A stretch of DNA of 64,000 bases from Cryptomeria japonica. Its lineage: Eukaryota > Streptophyta > Pinopsida > Cupressales > Cupressaceae. The notes under the pieces were generated by a model. It did not search any database and had not been told where the DNA came from. It was given only the letters and a program-made list of their open reading frames with translations. This document shows, one piece after another, positions 44,861-56,511 of the stretch (position 1 is the stretch's first letter; every line of letters begins with the position of its first letter). A program made the translations under genes and the position numbers. The stretch covers positions 227,636,915 to 227,700,914 of the forward strand of contig NC_081410.1 of assembly GCF_030272615.1 (NCBI RefSeq), written 5' to 3'.

Positions 44861-46361
44861 GTATTTGCAAGCCGTGGAGGTTTGTGTTGTTTGCCACCAT
44901 AAACTACATTACTCTGGACGAGAGATTCATAAGGGCTTATGGGCATCACTTTGTGTTGCTCAACCACTTTTGTCATGGTGATAAGGTTAGTATGCCTTAC
45001 TATCTTGCTTTCTCTATGGATCATACTATTCATGAAATGTAGAAAGACTCTCAAAGAGATCACACCCTTCATCAGGGTTTAATGGTTTTAGTTTATAAGA
45101 TGTTGAAAGGGAAAATTACTGAGAAACCCATTAGTAAAGGCAAACAAATTAGGGATGATGATACTGAAAGTGAGGATAGTGGGTTCAATCTCTATTTTGA
45201 AGCTGAGGGTGAGTCTAAAGATTTTAGCAACAAGGGGAATACCAAGGGAAAGAGCAAGTGGACTGCTGTGGATTCTGATCTTTCAGGCTCTGAGGAGGAT
45301 TCTTTTGATGATAAAATCATAAAAAGTAAGAAGAGAAAGGGAATGGGTAAGCAAACCCAAAGGATCAAGAAGACCAGTAAGGGGATAAATAAGGTGAAAA
45401 GGAAGATTATTATTTCTTTTGATGAGGATTATGAGGTTTAAAAAATGGACAAGAACAAGGGTAAGGAGGAAGATGAAATGTTGGATGCTGACCATGGGGA
45501 GAACTTGAACACACAGAGAATGTAGAATGAGGATCAAGAGAACAACATGGGCAATCAAAATATCTGCCAAGGTGCCATAGGTAATGATAGCATCAAGGGT
45601 TTCTGTGAGATCATTAGCAAAATGGCGAAAGAGATTGGCAACTTGAAGACTGATCTCAATATGATCAAAAGGGCAACCATGGGTGTGAAGCCTCTCTCTG
45701 AGAACATCAAAGAATTAATGGTTGCTATTAACAAGGCTAAAGCTATTGAGACAATGGTTAGTAAAATTCTAGAAATGAAAAAGAAGGTGAAGGAGCTGGA
45801 AGGAATCAGAGATGATAAAGGTCTGGAAATTAACCTGAACAACCTGGTCAATAGAGTGGATAAGATGGAGCTTACTGTGAAGAGGACTGCTGAGAAAAAT
45901 TTCCAGATCCTTAAGGCCATTATTGACCATGTTAACATGCTGATAAATAAATTTCAATAGATTAAAGGCAAGGAAGATGAGAAGGATCAGATAGAGAAGA
46001 TGAGTCATGAAAAAAGAACAAGGGCCAACACCTGGAAATAGGTGGGGATCAAGGAGAAAGAGCTCAATGATATGAAGAACTATGCGGTTAATATGAAGCA
46101 GATTGTGGTTCATGTAGAAGAACTCATAAGAAACATCTAGTTGTCCTTGTCTTTGTGTTGTCTCAGTGTTGTCTTTGTGTTGTCCTTAGGCTAGCTTGTG
46201 TTGTTCTCTTTGTCTTGTGATCCCTTTTTGTTTTTCTAGGATCTGATCTTTGTATAGGTGTCCAAGCATTGTTATTTCTTGCCACTTTAATGTTTTATCT
46301 TTCTCTTGCTGTGTAATCAAGGTTCTAGGTTCCTTCCAAAAACCTGTTTTTAATTAATTAA
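44861..46361 (+). mobile_element. Short retroposon A (coiled-coil ORF, no reverse transcriptase)
   Basis: An 18-bp target duplication with three transitions flanks it (44843-44860 and 46362-46379). The insertion is 1501 bp, is plus-oriented, and ends CCTGTTTTTAATTAATTAA after a GGTT...AACC hairpin region. Variable-length duplications and an A-rich 3' end indicate L1-type target-primed insertion. The 5' end starts inside the ORF, so it is probably truncated. Its 3' end is similar to that of retroposon C. Confidence 0.75.
44867..45960 (+). pseudogene. Retroposon A ORF: acidic and coiled-coil protein, unknown
   Basis: One frame from the 5' boundary encodes a globular-looking N-terminal part (DERFIRAYGHHFVLLNHF, then MPYYLAFSMDHTIHEM), an acidic and Lys-rich middle, and a C-terminal coiled coil (45547-45960, with KILEMKKKVKELEGI). 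Stops occur near 45030, 45439 and 45523. No DUF4283-type gag, endonuclease or reverse transcriptase is present. I do not recognise the family. Confidence 0.55.
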
Positions 46362-46837
46362 AACACCGATAGACCTTGCTTTTAGTAGAATAACCAAGAA
46401 ATATTTATTCATCACATATAGCATCAAACTTTCATAAATCTTCATCCCTTTTGATATAACATTTACTTCCAAAAATTTTGAAATATTTAACAGTAGGAGC
46501 ATGACCAAACATTAATTCATAAGGAGTCTTACCAGTATCACCTTTGATATGCACTCGGTTAAGAGTGTAAATAGCAATACTAACAACTTCTCTCCAATAA
46601 ACATGCAGAACATTTCCTTGGAACATCATTGTCCTAGCAACTTCTTGAATGGTTTTGTTCTTCCTTTCCACAACTCCATTTTGTTGAGGGGTTCTCAAAG
46701 CAAACAATTGTCTTCTTATCTCATGTTCTTCAAAATCTTCACAAAATGCATTAAACTCACCGGAAGTGAATCCACCACCTCTGTCAAATCTCAGACACTT
46801 CAGTGTCAAACCTGTCTCAGTCTCAACCATAGTTTTT
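46362..46837 (-). pseudogene. Copia integrase core fragment
   Basis: The minus strand encodes LKCLRFDRGGGFTSGEF (the usual SDNGGEF region, with changes), TPQQNGVVERKNKTIQE and TPYELMFGHAPTVKYFK. The N-terminal zinc domain and first catalytic Asp are missing. At about 46838 it joins leader sequence next to the primer site. Confidence 0.85.
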
Positions 46838-46850
46838 CAAAGGTGAACCT

Positions 46851-46865
46851 TGCTCTGATACCAAT
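46851..46865 (-). other. Primer binding site joined to integrase
   Basis: The minus strand reads TTGGTATCAGAGCA, an intact initiator-Met primer site, about 20 bp from integrase-coding sequence. A normal element has gag there. Confidence 0.85.
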
Positions 46866-46868
46866 TAT

Positions 46869-47089
46869 TGAACCCATGACATGACTAAGAGGGGGGGGAG
46901 TCATCTCATAATACTAGGTTACACTTTTTGGCCAAACTTGACACTGAAATCAACATTTTGCATCAAATCTTTACTTTCTAAAACTTCCACCAGCTAAATG
47001 ATTAGGAATTTGAAGATGAAGTAAACTACTAATTTAGGATATTTTTCATATAGATTCTATATATATATATATATATAAAATTAGAAATT
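46869..47089 (-). repeat. Partial LTR, right side of the split Copia
   Basis: Starts TGAACCCATGACATG beside the primer site and carries the C-run hairpin with perfect 6-bp arms (46881-46904). The other end is not recognised; a (TA)n run occupies 47058-47077 and retroposon B follows. Confidence 0.55.
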
Positions 47090-47105
47090 AAGTGTCCATA
47101 TTGTT

Positions 47106-48502
47106 TTTGATTAAAAAAGTAGTGAGAACAAGGGCACTGACCCTTTACATAGCATAACTATTAACGAGACCATAGTGCATAAACAATACTATAACATCAT
47201 TAATAGTAACAAAACTAACAACAAAATGAGACCAAGTCTTTGAAAATAAAAAACAACAAGCAGAAAACCAAAAAAAAAAACTACAGGGATGCCTTTCACA
47301 CCCTAGTGGCATCAATGATATTGTTTCATTCATTAAACACAAACTTATACATGTCCTTAGCCTCCTTCTTTTCCTCCTCCGTGTTCACAGTTTGTTCCCT
47401 CAACAGAGAGAGGGTGAGTGTTGAGCTATGTAATATCTGCAGATGAAATTTGCTAAGGCCCGCAATTTGGGCGTCCCAGGCCTCCACCTTGCTCTTGAGC
47501 CGATTGACATCATCCATGATAGCTTGCAATTCAAGCACATAGCCCAGGTTCTCAATCCTCTACGTGATGTCCAACATGTCCATGCACAACATTTCCATTT
47601 GCTCCAGAGTATGGACACCCTGGGGATTCACAATAGACTTTTCATCCATAGTCTTATCCATCACCTTGGCCACATCTTCAGCAGGGGAACAGTCAATATC
47701 ATTGCCCAAGCCCATCAGAGGAATAGAGTTGATCACCTGTTTCGCCATCTTTAAATCTGAGTCCAAGTCACCAGAGTCTAGGGCTTTAGTATCAGAATTT
47801 TCGTCACCCGTGACACCCACAGTGCCCATGTTCATAGGGGCCCTATCCTTAACATCAACAGAGTCCTGGGCTTACATCTCAGAATTGCTCATGCCAGCGG
47901 CACCAACAGTGCTCAAATCCATGGGGTCCCTAGTAATATCCGCTTTAGCAACATCCTCACTGGGGGCCCCCATAGTGGTTTTAGGGTCCTCTCCCTCCTT
48001 GTCCTCAATGGGGTCCTCCTTGTAGTCAATAGTTTCAATCATAGGGGTCTTCTTTTTATGCAAGCTTTTGGAAGCCAATCTGGAGGATCTCCTTTTAACC
48101 TCAGAATCAGGGGAAGGGTTGTCCTTTTTAGCATCTTAGAAGATGAATTGTCTTCAAAGATAATACGTTTGCGTTTAATGAGGGTTTTTCCTTTACCATT
48201 GGACAGGGAGCGGGAAATGTTGGGAGAGGCAGACATAATCAAGTTGAGAGAGACCACAATAAAGAAACAATAGAGGCATAAGCAGACAGAGACATGGAGA
48301 AGTTGGTCGTAGCATAGCCTTCATGCAGATATTGGAAAAATTTGGGGAAGGCCATAGAAAGGGCGACAAGTTGTTGAGGAGTTGGCATAGGGGGTTGAGA
48401 GAGCGAGAGGTTCTGGTGGGGGGCAAAGGGCATCATGAAATTTTTACAACTTGTAAATGAGGCCCTGATTAAGGAGGTAGGGAGACTTAATAACAATATG
48501 GG
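47106..48502 (-). mobile_element. Short retroposon B (coiled-coil ORF, no reverse transcriptase)
   Basis: A perfect 16-bp duplication, AAGTGTCCATATTGTT, flanks it (47090-47105 and 48503-48518). Read on the minus strand it has a pyrimidine-rich leader, coding-like sequence from about 48234 (MSASPNISRSLSNGKGK), an acidic segment (48078-47560), a coiled coil (47538-47326), an untranslated region, a GGGTCAGTGCCC hairpin and the tail TTTTTTAATCAAA. Stops and frame changes break the coding sequence. It could be a non-autonomous LINE partner or a processed copy of a host mRNA. Confidence 0.75.
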
Positions 48503-48518
48503 AAGTGTCCATATTGTT

Positions 48519-48913
48519 ATGTAACTTTTAATAACTCATTATTTACAATAATTGACATCTATTTGGTAATACATAACATTTTTTTATAGAAAGAAGGAAT
48601 TTTAATTTTAAAAATATAGAATTGTGACACCAATATCTAGTTAATGCATTTTTGTATAATTTTTTGTTAAATATAATTTTTGAAGACAAAGTAATTGTAA
48701 TTTGGACAAAGGTGTATTCCGTAATGCATAAATTTTTTTATATGCATTTGAATTAACTTATTTTTGTGTTGAAATGAGGATACCAATACCTAGGGAAAAG
48801 ATATTTTTTACAAAAAATTTCTCTATTTTTCAATTTTTCCACTTGTGTGAAACACAATTCTTAATGTTTGAAGAAAGTATTACACTCATAAGAAATAAAA
48901 CATAAATATATAA
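48519..48913. other. AT-rich spacer
   Basis: No gene or repeat is recognised. ATAAATATATAA at 48902-48913 may be the left target duplication of the LINE that follows (compare 58066-58077). Confidence 0.4.
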
Positions 48914-49066
48914 GGTCTGCAATTTTTCGCATCATTATGTAGGTCGGCATCCTGAAGCATGGTTGGGGGATGAGGCGGTCACAGAATCTCCGCCACCTGC
49001 GGATCCTTTTGGGCGGCATACGGGCCACGTTCCTCGGTGGGTTTTTCGAGGTGGGTAGTGGGTTGA

Positions 49067-52000
49067 CATGGCTATTCAGTAGGTTTTCAACTTGGTGATC
49101 TTCAACATGGTGTTCAACATGGTAATGAGGGTTCACATCGGGTGGCTGATCAACAGAGAGACTTTCGTTATCGCCCTGTTTCTGGTTCTTTTCGTAGTTT
49201 TTTTTGGCTGAGGGGATGGCATGGTCAGAAGGCTATGAATAAGGTTTTTGTTGTTCAACAACAGGGTTTTGGTGCGAATAATCTTAGGGCTTCCAATGGT
49301 GCCAATACGGTGAAGCCTAGTTTGACTGTTGTGTCGAATGAGGGGGCTAGGGTTTCCTCCATTAAGCAAGCATCGATAGAGTTGCAGTCGGCGACAAGCC
49401 CTAATATTTCTTCACCAAGGAAAATTTTGGTCGGCACAATTGGCAATGTTCATCCTTTGGCTATTAATCATGATGTGGGCATTACGAAGTCGCAAACTGT
49501 TTGGCTCTCGGTGCCCTTGATTGATGCCTCTATTAATTTGTTGGGTAAGAAAGCTCATGATCTTCAGGCACTTGCAATCATCATTTAGGTTTGGGGTGAT
49601 GCTATTTATGTTTCAAAATTGTAATGTAGGATTCATTTGCACTGGTATGGCACCTTGTATTTCCAAGTCTTGTCTGCTAGTTCTTTCATTGTTGTTTTTG
49701 ATTCATTTGAAGCTAGAGATAAGGCTTTAGAGGTCCCTTTTTTCTGGTTGGGTAGGAATTTGATTTTTGTAGAGATTTGGAAACCCCTCTTTGAGCCTTC
49801 TTGGGTCTCCTCCAAACAGGTCCTCTCTGGTTTAAACTTCCTCAGTTGCCTTCTGAATTTGTTGATTCTGATATCTTGCAAAAAATTTGGGATTCCTTTG
49901 GAAAGTTCTTATTATCTCATTCGGTATTTGAGGATGGCTTGTTTCTAGTTACAATTTGTGTGTTAGTTGATTGAAACATTTTCCCTCCTCAGACCTACAA
50001 TATTAGGTCTTTAGTTGGTATTTGGCATCAAAACATTGTTAGGGATTCTAATGGTTTTGCTCGCTCCTCAGTTTCTATGGATTCGCCTTTATTTTTTGAT
50101 ATGAAAAAGTTTAAATCTGCTTCTAAAATACTTGAATATTTTATTGAGAGGGATCTTGAGTCTCTTTCTTGGGCTAAAATGCAGACTTTGTTGAAGGATT
50201 CTAATATCCCATCTTTTATCCCTCCTTTGGAAAAGAATGCCTCGACTGAGGTTGGTGTTGGTCCCGATAAAACCAATTGTATTGTTCCTATAAATTCTTT
50301 GGGTCATGATAAGGTCATTTGTGTTGATAATGTTAATTCGTTGTCTACTGGTGTTGATCTTTCTTCAAAATCTGTGGGTCCTGATAAGGTTAAATGTGTT
50401 GATAAGGTTAATTCTTTGCCTTCTGGTGTTGTAAAATTTGCTATTCTGGTTAAACCTCCTTATGAGCAAGGCAGATCAAAGTCTTTTCCTAAGTCTCATA
50501 TGGTTTTTGGAAGTCCTCCTATTGTCCCAAATGATCAACTCATTACCCATGTGAAAAACATTGTTTTTGATTACGGGAAAAACAGGTTTTGAAGGGATCC
50601 CGAAACCCTTTACAAAAGATCCTTAAAAGATAATAGCATTAAAAAACAAGAAAAGACATTCTGCAAAAAAACCAACACAGTTCTGGGCAAAAACCAGCAT
50701 AAAAGTCCAACAAAACCAGCAACATCCAACCATAACAGAAAAAAGACAAAAGACAAATTACTTAATGTTTTTAAGGGCATTAGCTAAATTTCCACTAATC
50801 CCTTGCAGATCTTTAATATTATCCCTGAGCATAGGGATTTCCTTGGAAGAGGCCAAAGCATCTTTTTCCATACTTGCCCTAGTCCTTTTTGCCGCACCAC
50901 CAAGATCACTTTCCACTGTCCCTGTCTCAATAGCATCCTCATCAATATCTAGGTCCACAACAAGTTTGGAAATTCTTGAGCCATCAAGGAACTTGGCAAT
51001 TTCCTCTATATTCCTAGTCACAGAGGTAAGGATATCCATAATCATAACCAAAAAGTTTTTCATGGAAGTTTTTCCTTCCTCCAGTTTACTAATCTGAGCT
51101 TCCAGCTTCTCCACTTTTTCCTCCATACCCCTTTTCCACTTCTCCTGGTTTCTTTCATTTTTCTTTCACTGCTCTTCATGTTGCTTATCAATTTTTTCCA
51201 GATTCTTGATTTTTTCATATACCCACCTAAAAAAACCCATTCGAGCCTCAGACTGGTTTTTGAGTTTATCCAGAATAATCCCATCTCCAACTTTATCCTG
51301 TTCCCTACTTGTTTCCTCCTTATCCTTCTCCTACTCAGTTTCCATTTCCCTTTCCTCCTTATTAATCTGATTGTCCTGCTCCTCCATTGGCTAGTTGTTA
51401 ACATTACCAATACTTACACTGTGGGTAGGGCTATTCTGATCAGAAACATCCTCAGATCCTCCTTCCTCTTCCCCCACTTCCTCTTCTTTCTAGCTCTCCT
51501 CTCCGTCAGACTTATCGGTCTCCATCTCGCTTCCATCTTTTCCCATGTCCTCAGAATCAACCTCTATGTCCTTTTGTTTACCCCCGTGCAAAACATTGTT
51601 AACATAAATAATATTGCTCTTAACTCTGAGTTGGAAAATAGAGTAATTACCTCGATTGATAATGACTTAGTTAAGCTGGATAAAGATTTATCTGCATTTC
51701 CTACAACTTATCCTTTTGAAATGCTTGATCTGGATAAGGAAATGAATTCCTCTATCCCTGATGTTCCTTTGGGTTCTAATGGTTTTGAGGTTCTAGATCA
51801 AGATAAGGATAGGCTCACTGATGGACCTTCTCTTCTAGGTATCAATGGTGGATTGCCTTTGATACAGTCTCCTCTCTCTCTTGTATCTCCATTTAATACT
51901 TCCATGAAGAGGGGTCGTAAACCTAAACATGTTAAGACCCAGCTGGAAATTGATGCGGGTATCCAATCAACTCTCCTTTCTCTAATGGATTCTTCCAAAA

Positions 52001-52170
52001 GGAAGAGGAAAAATAAGCCTTTTAGTCCACCTGTTATAAGAGCCTTGGCTTCTAAAAGGAGTCCCCAGAAGGATTTTTCTGAGGGAATGGTCTCTCGGAC
52101 TTCTTATTGTGAAAAGAGGGGAGCCACTGCCTCTCTCCAGGCCAATGAAGATCATATCTTGGAATGTTAG
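49067..52170 (+). pseudogene. LINE ORF1, DUF4283-like RNA-binding protein, interrupted by retroposon C
   Basis: Open sequence from 49067 (frame 2) includes FWLRGWHGQKAM and a DUF4283-like stretch with VVFDSFEARDKALEV and FWLGRNLIFVEIWKP (49637-49800). A shift to frame 1 occurs between 49860 and 50077. Coding then runs to retroposon C at 50566 and resumes at 51601 in the same frame, with a basic segment RGRKPKHVKTQLE near the end. ORF1 proteins of plant LINEs coat the element's RNA. A zinc knuckle is not obvious. It overlaps ORF2 by about 26 bp. The ATG is uncertain. Confidence 0.7.
50566..51585 (-). mobile_element. Short retroposon C (coiled-coil ORF, no reverse transcriptase)
   Basis: A 15-bp duplication with one mismatch flanks it (50551-50565 and 51586-51600). 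Insertion plus duplication is 1035 bp, a multiple of three, so LINE ORF1 stays in frame. On the minus strand it encodes an acidic N-terminal part, a coiled coil with MEEKVEKLEAQISKLEEG (51126 down to 50758), a TAA, and a 3' region with a GGGTTTCGGGATCCC hairpin, CCTGTTTTT and the tail AATCAAA. The 3' end resembles that of retroposon A, and its hairpin and tail that of B. Confidence 0.8.
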
Positions 52171-55100
52171 GGGCTTAAATGCCCCTAAAAAAAGATGCTT
52201 GATTAAGTTCCAATTGGACTCGATGAAGTGTGATATTGTGATGGTGCAAGAAACCAAGTTAAATTTGTCTTCTGCAGAATTTTTGTTTTCCTCATGGAAG
52301 CCCTGGAAATTTTGTATTTCTTCCTCTGTGGGGGCTTCGGGAGGGCTTGCTTTTCTTTAGAATGATTTTAGTGTGGATCTCTCTTTGGTTGCCTCTTCCT
52401 CCAATTGGATGCTTGGTTTAGTAAAAAGTAGACTTTCTAATACTAAATTCTGGCTTTTCAATATTGTTGAGAAAAGGAAACTTTGGGAGACTTTAGTTTT
52501 GATTGCTTCCCCATTGATGAGTGCTTTTTTGGTTCTTGGGGGTGATTTCAATGCTATCTCGAGTCTTGATGAGAAAGCTGGGGGTATCATTCCAAATAAG
52601 CATATTATTGATTATTTTTGTCATTCTATCAAAAAATTGAATCTGGTCGATTGTAAAACTCAATATGGCCCTTTCACTTGGACTAATATGAGAAAGGATT
52701 TCTGTTAAATTGTTGAAAGGTTGGACTGTTTTTTGGTGTCTGAAAGTTGGTATAATTCAGATCGATATTTCTTTTGCTCAGTTCTGCCTTTTACTAGTCC
52801 AAATCATTTCCCTATTTTATTTTCTATTCTTGAGGATAGGGCCCCTAGGAAGATTCCTTTCAAATTCGAACCAATGTGGTTTAGGGGTCAATATTTTTTG
52901 CCCCTGTTGAAAATGTGGTGGCTATCTACTCCACATGTCAATGGATCTAGGATGTTTCAGATAGTTAAGAAACTGGCTTTTCTTAAAGGCAAGATTAGAG
53001 ATTGGAATACTTTGCATTTTAAAAATATTTTTGGTGAAAAGGCTAGGATTCAGGAGGAAATTGAGAAGATAAATGAGGTTATTTTGATTTCTGGTATGGA
53101 TTCTTTGTCCTTTAATAGGCTTAAATGTTTGAAAGCCCAACTTGAGGAAGTTCTGGCTTAGGAAAAATCTTATTGGAGGCAGAAATCTAGGGACTTATGG
53201 TTATCAGAAGGTGATATGAATACTATGTTTTTTCACTCTTCAACCAAGTTAATGAGGCAGCGTAATAGAATATCTTGTATTCACGATTCCAATGGGAATT
53301 GTCTGTCTGATGATGGTGAAATTGCTTCAAAGGCTGTTAAATTTTTTAAGTCCTTGCTATCTCTTGAGTCAGTCTCTTTGGATAATGATTTTGTTAATTT
53401 AATCCCTCCGCTTGTTAATGAGGATGATAATAAGATGCTTATGCCTCCTTTTACTAATGGTGAGTTAAGAGAGGTAGTCTTTTCCATGCCTCCGGAGAAG
53501 GCTCCGGGGCCGGATGGGTTCATGACTTTGTTTTTTCAGAAATGTTGAGACTTTGTGGGGAATGATGTTTTATTAGCCCTTGAAGAGTTTAGGCGAAATA
53601 GAACTGTTTTGAAAGAACTAAACACTACTCTTATTGCCATTATTCCTAAGGTGGACAATCCTAACTCTTTCTCTGATTTTCGTCCTATTTCTCTTTTTAA
53701 TACTTTGTATAAAATTATTACTAAGGCAATTTCAGTTAGGATGGCTAAGCTCATTCCTAGGATTGTGTCTATTGATCAGGATGGTTTTGTTCCTGAAAGG
53801 GAAACTTTGGAGGGTGAAATTGTTGCACATGAGATTTTGTATTCCATGTCACTTCAAAAGACTCCGACTATGATTCTTAAACTTGACATGCTTAAAGCGT
53901 ATGATCGGGTTGATTGGCGTTCCTTAGTTTCTGTTCTAAATCATTTTGGTTTTGCTCATAGTTGGGTTAAATGGGTATTTTCCTGCATTTCTTTTGCTCA
54001 TTTTTCAATTTTGCTTAATGGTTCTCCTACTGGTTTTTTCTCTTCCTCTCGAGGGGTTAGGCAAGGGGATCCTCTCTCCCCCTTTCTGTTTATTCTTCTA
54101 GCTAAGGCTTTAAGTAGGGTCATTTCTGATGCTAGATCTTCAGGTCTTTGGAATGGTATTAGAATTGATGGGTATCTGAATTCGCAATCCCATTGCCTTT
54201 TTGTGGATGATACTCTCTTATTCAGTTCACCCTCACTAGCAAAAGCCAAAGTTATCAAAAAGATTATTGATGACTACTCTTCCTTTTCTGGGCAGAAAGT
54301 TAATAGTCTTAAATCAAAGGTGTTTTTCCTGAATGTTTCCCCTCTAGTTCAGAATAGATTGACTCATTTTTGGGGTTTTCAAGTGGGTTCTTTCCCTTGT
54401 GAGTATTTAGGCATTCCTTTTTTTGTTGGATTAGATAAGGCAATGTTTTGGGGTAAAGTGGTTCATGCGATATCTTCCATAATTTCTTCTTGGAATCATA
54501 AATGGCCGACTTTAGCTAGTAAGATTCTTTTGATTAAGTCAGTGCTTAATGTCATTCCTATTTATTTGATGTTTGTTTTGAAAACTCCTCCCAAGGTTGT
54601 TCATGATCTCAAGGCGTCTTTAAGATCCTTTATTTGGAATGATAATATTGGGGGTAAGAAAAAGATTCCTTTATTAGCTTGGGATAGGGTTTGTCTTCCA
54701 AAGGAGTTGGGGGGTTCAGGTATCAAAGACTTAGTTTCTCATAACAAAACCTTGGGGGCTAAACTTCTCTGCAAGCTATATATGGACCCTTCAAGTAAAT
54801 GGGCTTCCATTATGTTTGCTAAGTATTTGAGGGGGGATCCTAGAGAATGGCTTTTCACAGCCTCATCTCCCTCGAAAGGATTAGCCTTTTGGAATTTTAT
54901 TGTTAGTTGTAGATCAGTTATCCTTCCTCACCTCTCTTGGGTTGTTCATAATGGGAAGAAGGCTCGATTTTGGGATGAAGTCTAGAATGGTCATGTTGCC
55001 TTGTCTTCCATTCAGGATTGGTCTCCTTTATCTGGTATCCTTACTGGTCTCTAGGGTTTTTTTGTTGCTGATTATTGTGATGTTGATACTTCAGGTCCTT

Positions 55101-56284
55101 ATCCTGTTTTTCGTTGGAAATCTATTGATTCTCTGTCCATCAGTAAAGAACTCAAAGATGCTTATGTACAAGAGCTTGAAAAAAGATTTTTAGTGTTTAA
55201 AGATCGGGAGGATGTTTTGATTTGGACTAAGAGTGCTTCAGGTTCTTATTCAGTAAAGGAGGGGTATAAGGTCTTGTCTCATTCCTCTTCTTTCTCCCCT
55301 TGGCCTTCTCAGTTCTTTTGGCATTCGGCTTGTCTTCCTAAAATTGGTTCCTTTGCCTAGCTCACAGTTCAAGATAGAGTTCTCACTGGGATGAGATTAA
55401 ATAGGCTTGGGATTATTGCAGTGTTTCCTTGTGTGTTTTGTGGTTTCTTCATGGAATCCATGGATCATGTATTTTTGCATTGCCCATTTGCCTTGGATTG
55501 TTGGTACTGGTTGTTTGGTATGCTTGGATGGTCTTTTGCTATTGGTCCTAATTTATTGTCTCATTTTTTGGCTTGGTCTTTGTTTTATTCATCATCATTT
55601 TACTCTTCTCTTTGGATTGTTGCTCCATCTATTGTCATTTGGAATATTTGGCTTGAGAGGAACTCTAGGATTTTCAAGCATAAATTTGCTTCATTGTTAG
55701 ATGTGCTTGATAGGATTCAATCATCCATTTCTGAGGTGGTGATTTCTTATATTTATAAAAATTTGGAACATTTGTGCTCCTTTTCCCATTGGGATAATTG
55801 GGTAACATGGAAATGGGAGTCACTTCGAGTCATTCCATCTCATGGGGTTGTAGCATCAAGCTTATCCTCTCTTGTCAAGTGTAGGCTTGCTAAATGGCCT
55901 CCTCCTCCGCAATTCTCTTCTAGATTAAATTTTGATGGCCCTGCCAAAGGTAATCCGAGAAAGTCGGGGATGGGAGCTGTCCTTTTTTTATCACAATTCT
56001 AAGATTGTCAAAGCTGTGTGTAAATATATTGGTGTTGGTTCCAACAATTCTGCTGAATTTCATGTTTTATCTTTCGGTCTTGATTTAGCCATCTCTTTGG
56101 GCATTACGAATATTGTCATTGAAGGGGATTCAATGATTGTCTCCTGGCACTTACAATACCTTTTGGAACGAATTCTTGTTCAATTGAAGTGTTTTAGTTC
56201 CTTTACTATCTCTCACTGTTATAGGGAAATTAATTGTATTGCCAATTTTCTTGCTAATAAGGTTGTAGTTGAAGGTGTCAAGTA
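52145..56284 (+). pseudogene. LINE ORF2: AP endonuclease, reverse transcriptase, zinc knuckle, RNase H
   Basis: About 1380 codons from the ATG at 52145. Endonuclease: MKIISWNVRGLN, VQETKL, LGGDFNAI (to about 52800). Reverse transcriptase: EKAPGPDGF (53500), IIPKVDNP, DFRPIS, FSSSRGVRQGDPLSPFLF (about 54040-54100) and the active site CLFVDDTLLF (FADD expected). zf-RVT-like region near 55320-55510. RNase H: LNFDGPAKGNP, NNSAEFHVLSFGLDLA and HCYREINCIANFLAN (to 56284). Seven in-frame stops (about 52358, 52706, 53159, 53546, 54983, 55053, 55358) and one slip in a T-run near 55985. Such a protein nicks target DNA and copies the RNA in place. Confidence 0.9.
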
Positions 56285-56511
56285 ATTGGAAATCTCCCCT
56301 AGGGATATTCCCTCTTCTTGCATTAGTGCTCTTTTTTAAGTATTCCTTTGGTTGAAGTTTGGGATCAGGGGTCTCTTGCTCGATTCAGTATGGCATGTGT
56401 AATCTAATTTTTGATGGGTTGATCATTTCTTTCGATGGGTGGTTTCTTTTTTTGATTATTTGCGGGTCTATTGCTTTCACCACATTCCCTGTTCATTGTG
56501 GATGTTCTTTC

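Larger units (their letters stand above)
34048..46868 (-). mobile_element. Antisense Copia element split by later insertions
   Basis: Minus-strand pol is found in three pieces: integrase (46837-46362), linker (44860-44752), reverse transcriptase plus RNase H (37508-35784). A retroposon (44861-46361) and a chromovirus (37509-44751) sit between the pieces. Linker coding is contiguous across both breaks. An LTR lies at 34048-35393. On the right the primer site (46851-46865) joins directly to the integrase core, so gag, protease and the integrase N-terminus are deleted. The right-hand LTR sequence (from 46869) does not resemble the left LTR, which points to recombination between different elements. 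Confidence 0.75.

Noticed and set aside
46869-47089. 5' LTR partner of 34048-35393
   Set aside because: Apart from the C-run hairpin the two sequences do not align, so pairing them as one element's LTRs is unsupported.
51178-51600. N-terminal 140 residues of a 330-residue plus-strand ORF ending at 52170
   Set aside because: This part reads backwards through retroposon C; only the part after 51600 is LINE ORF1.
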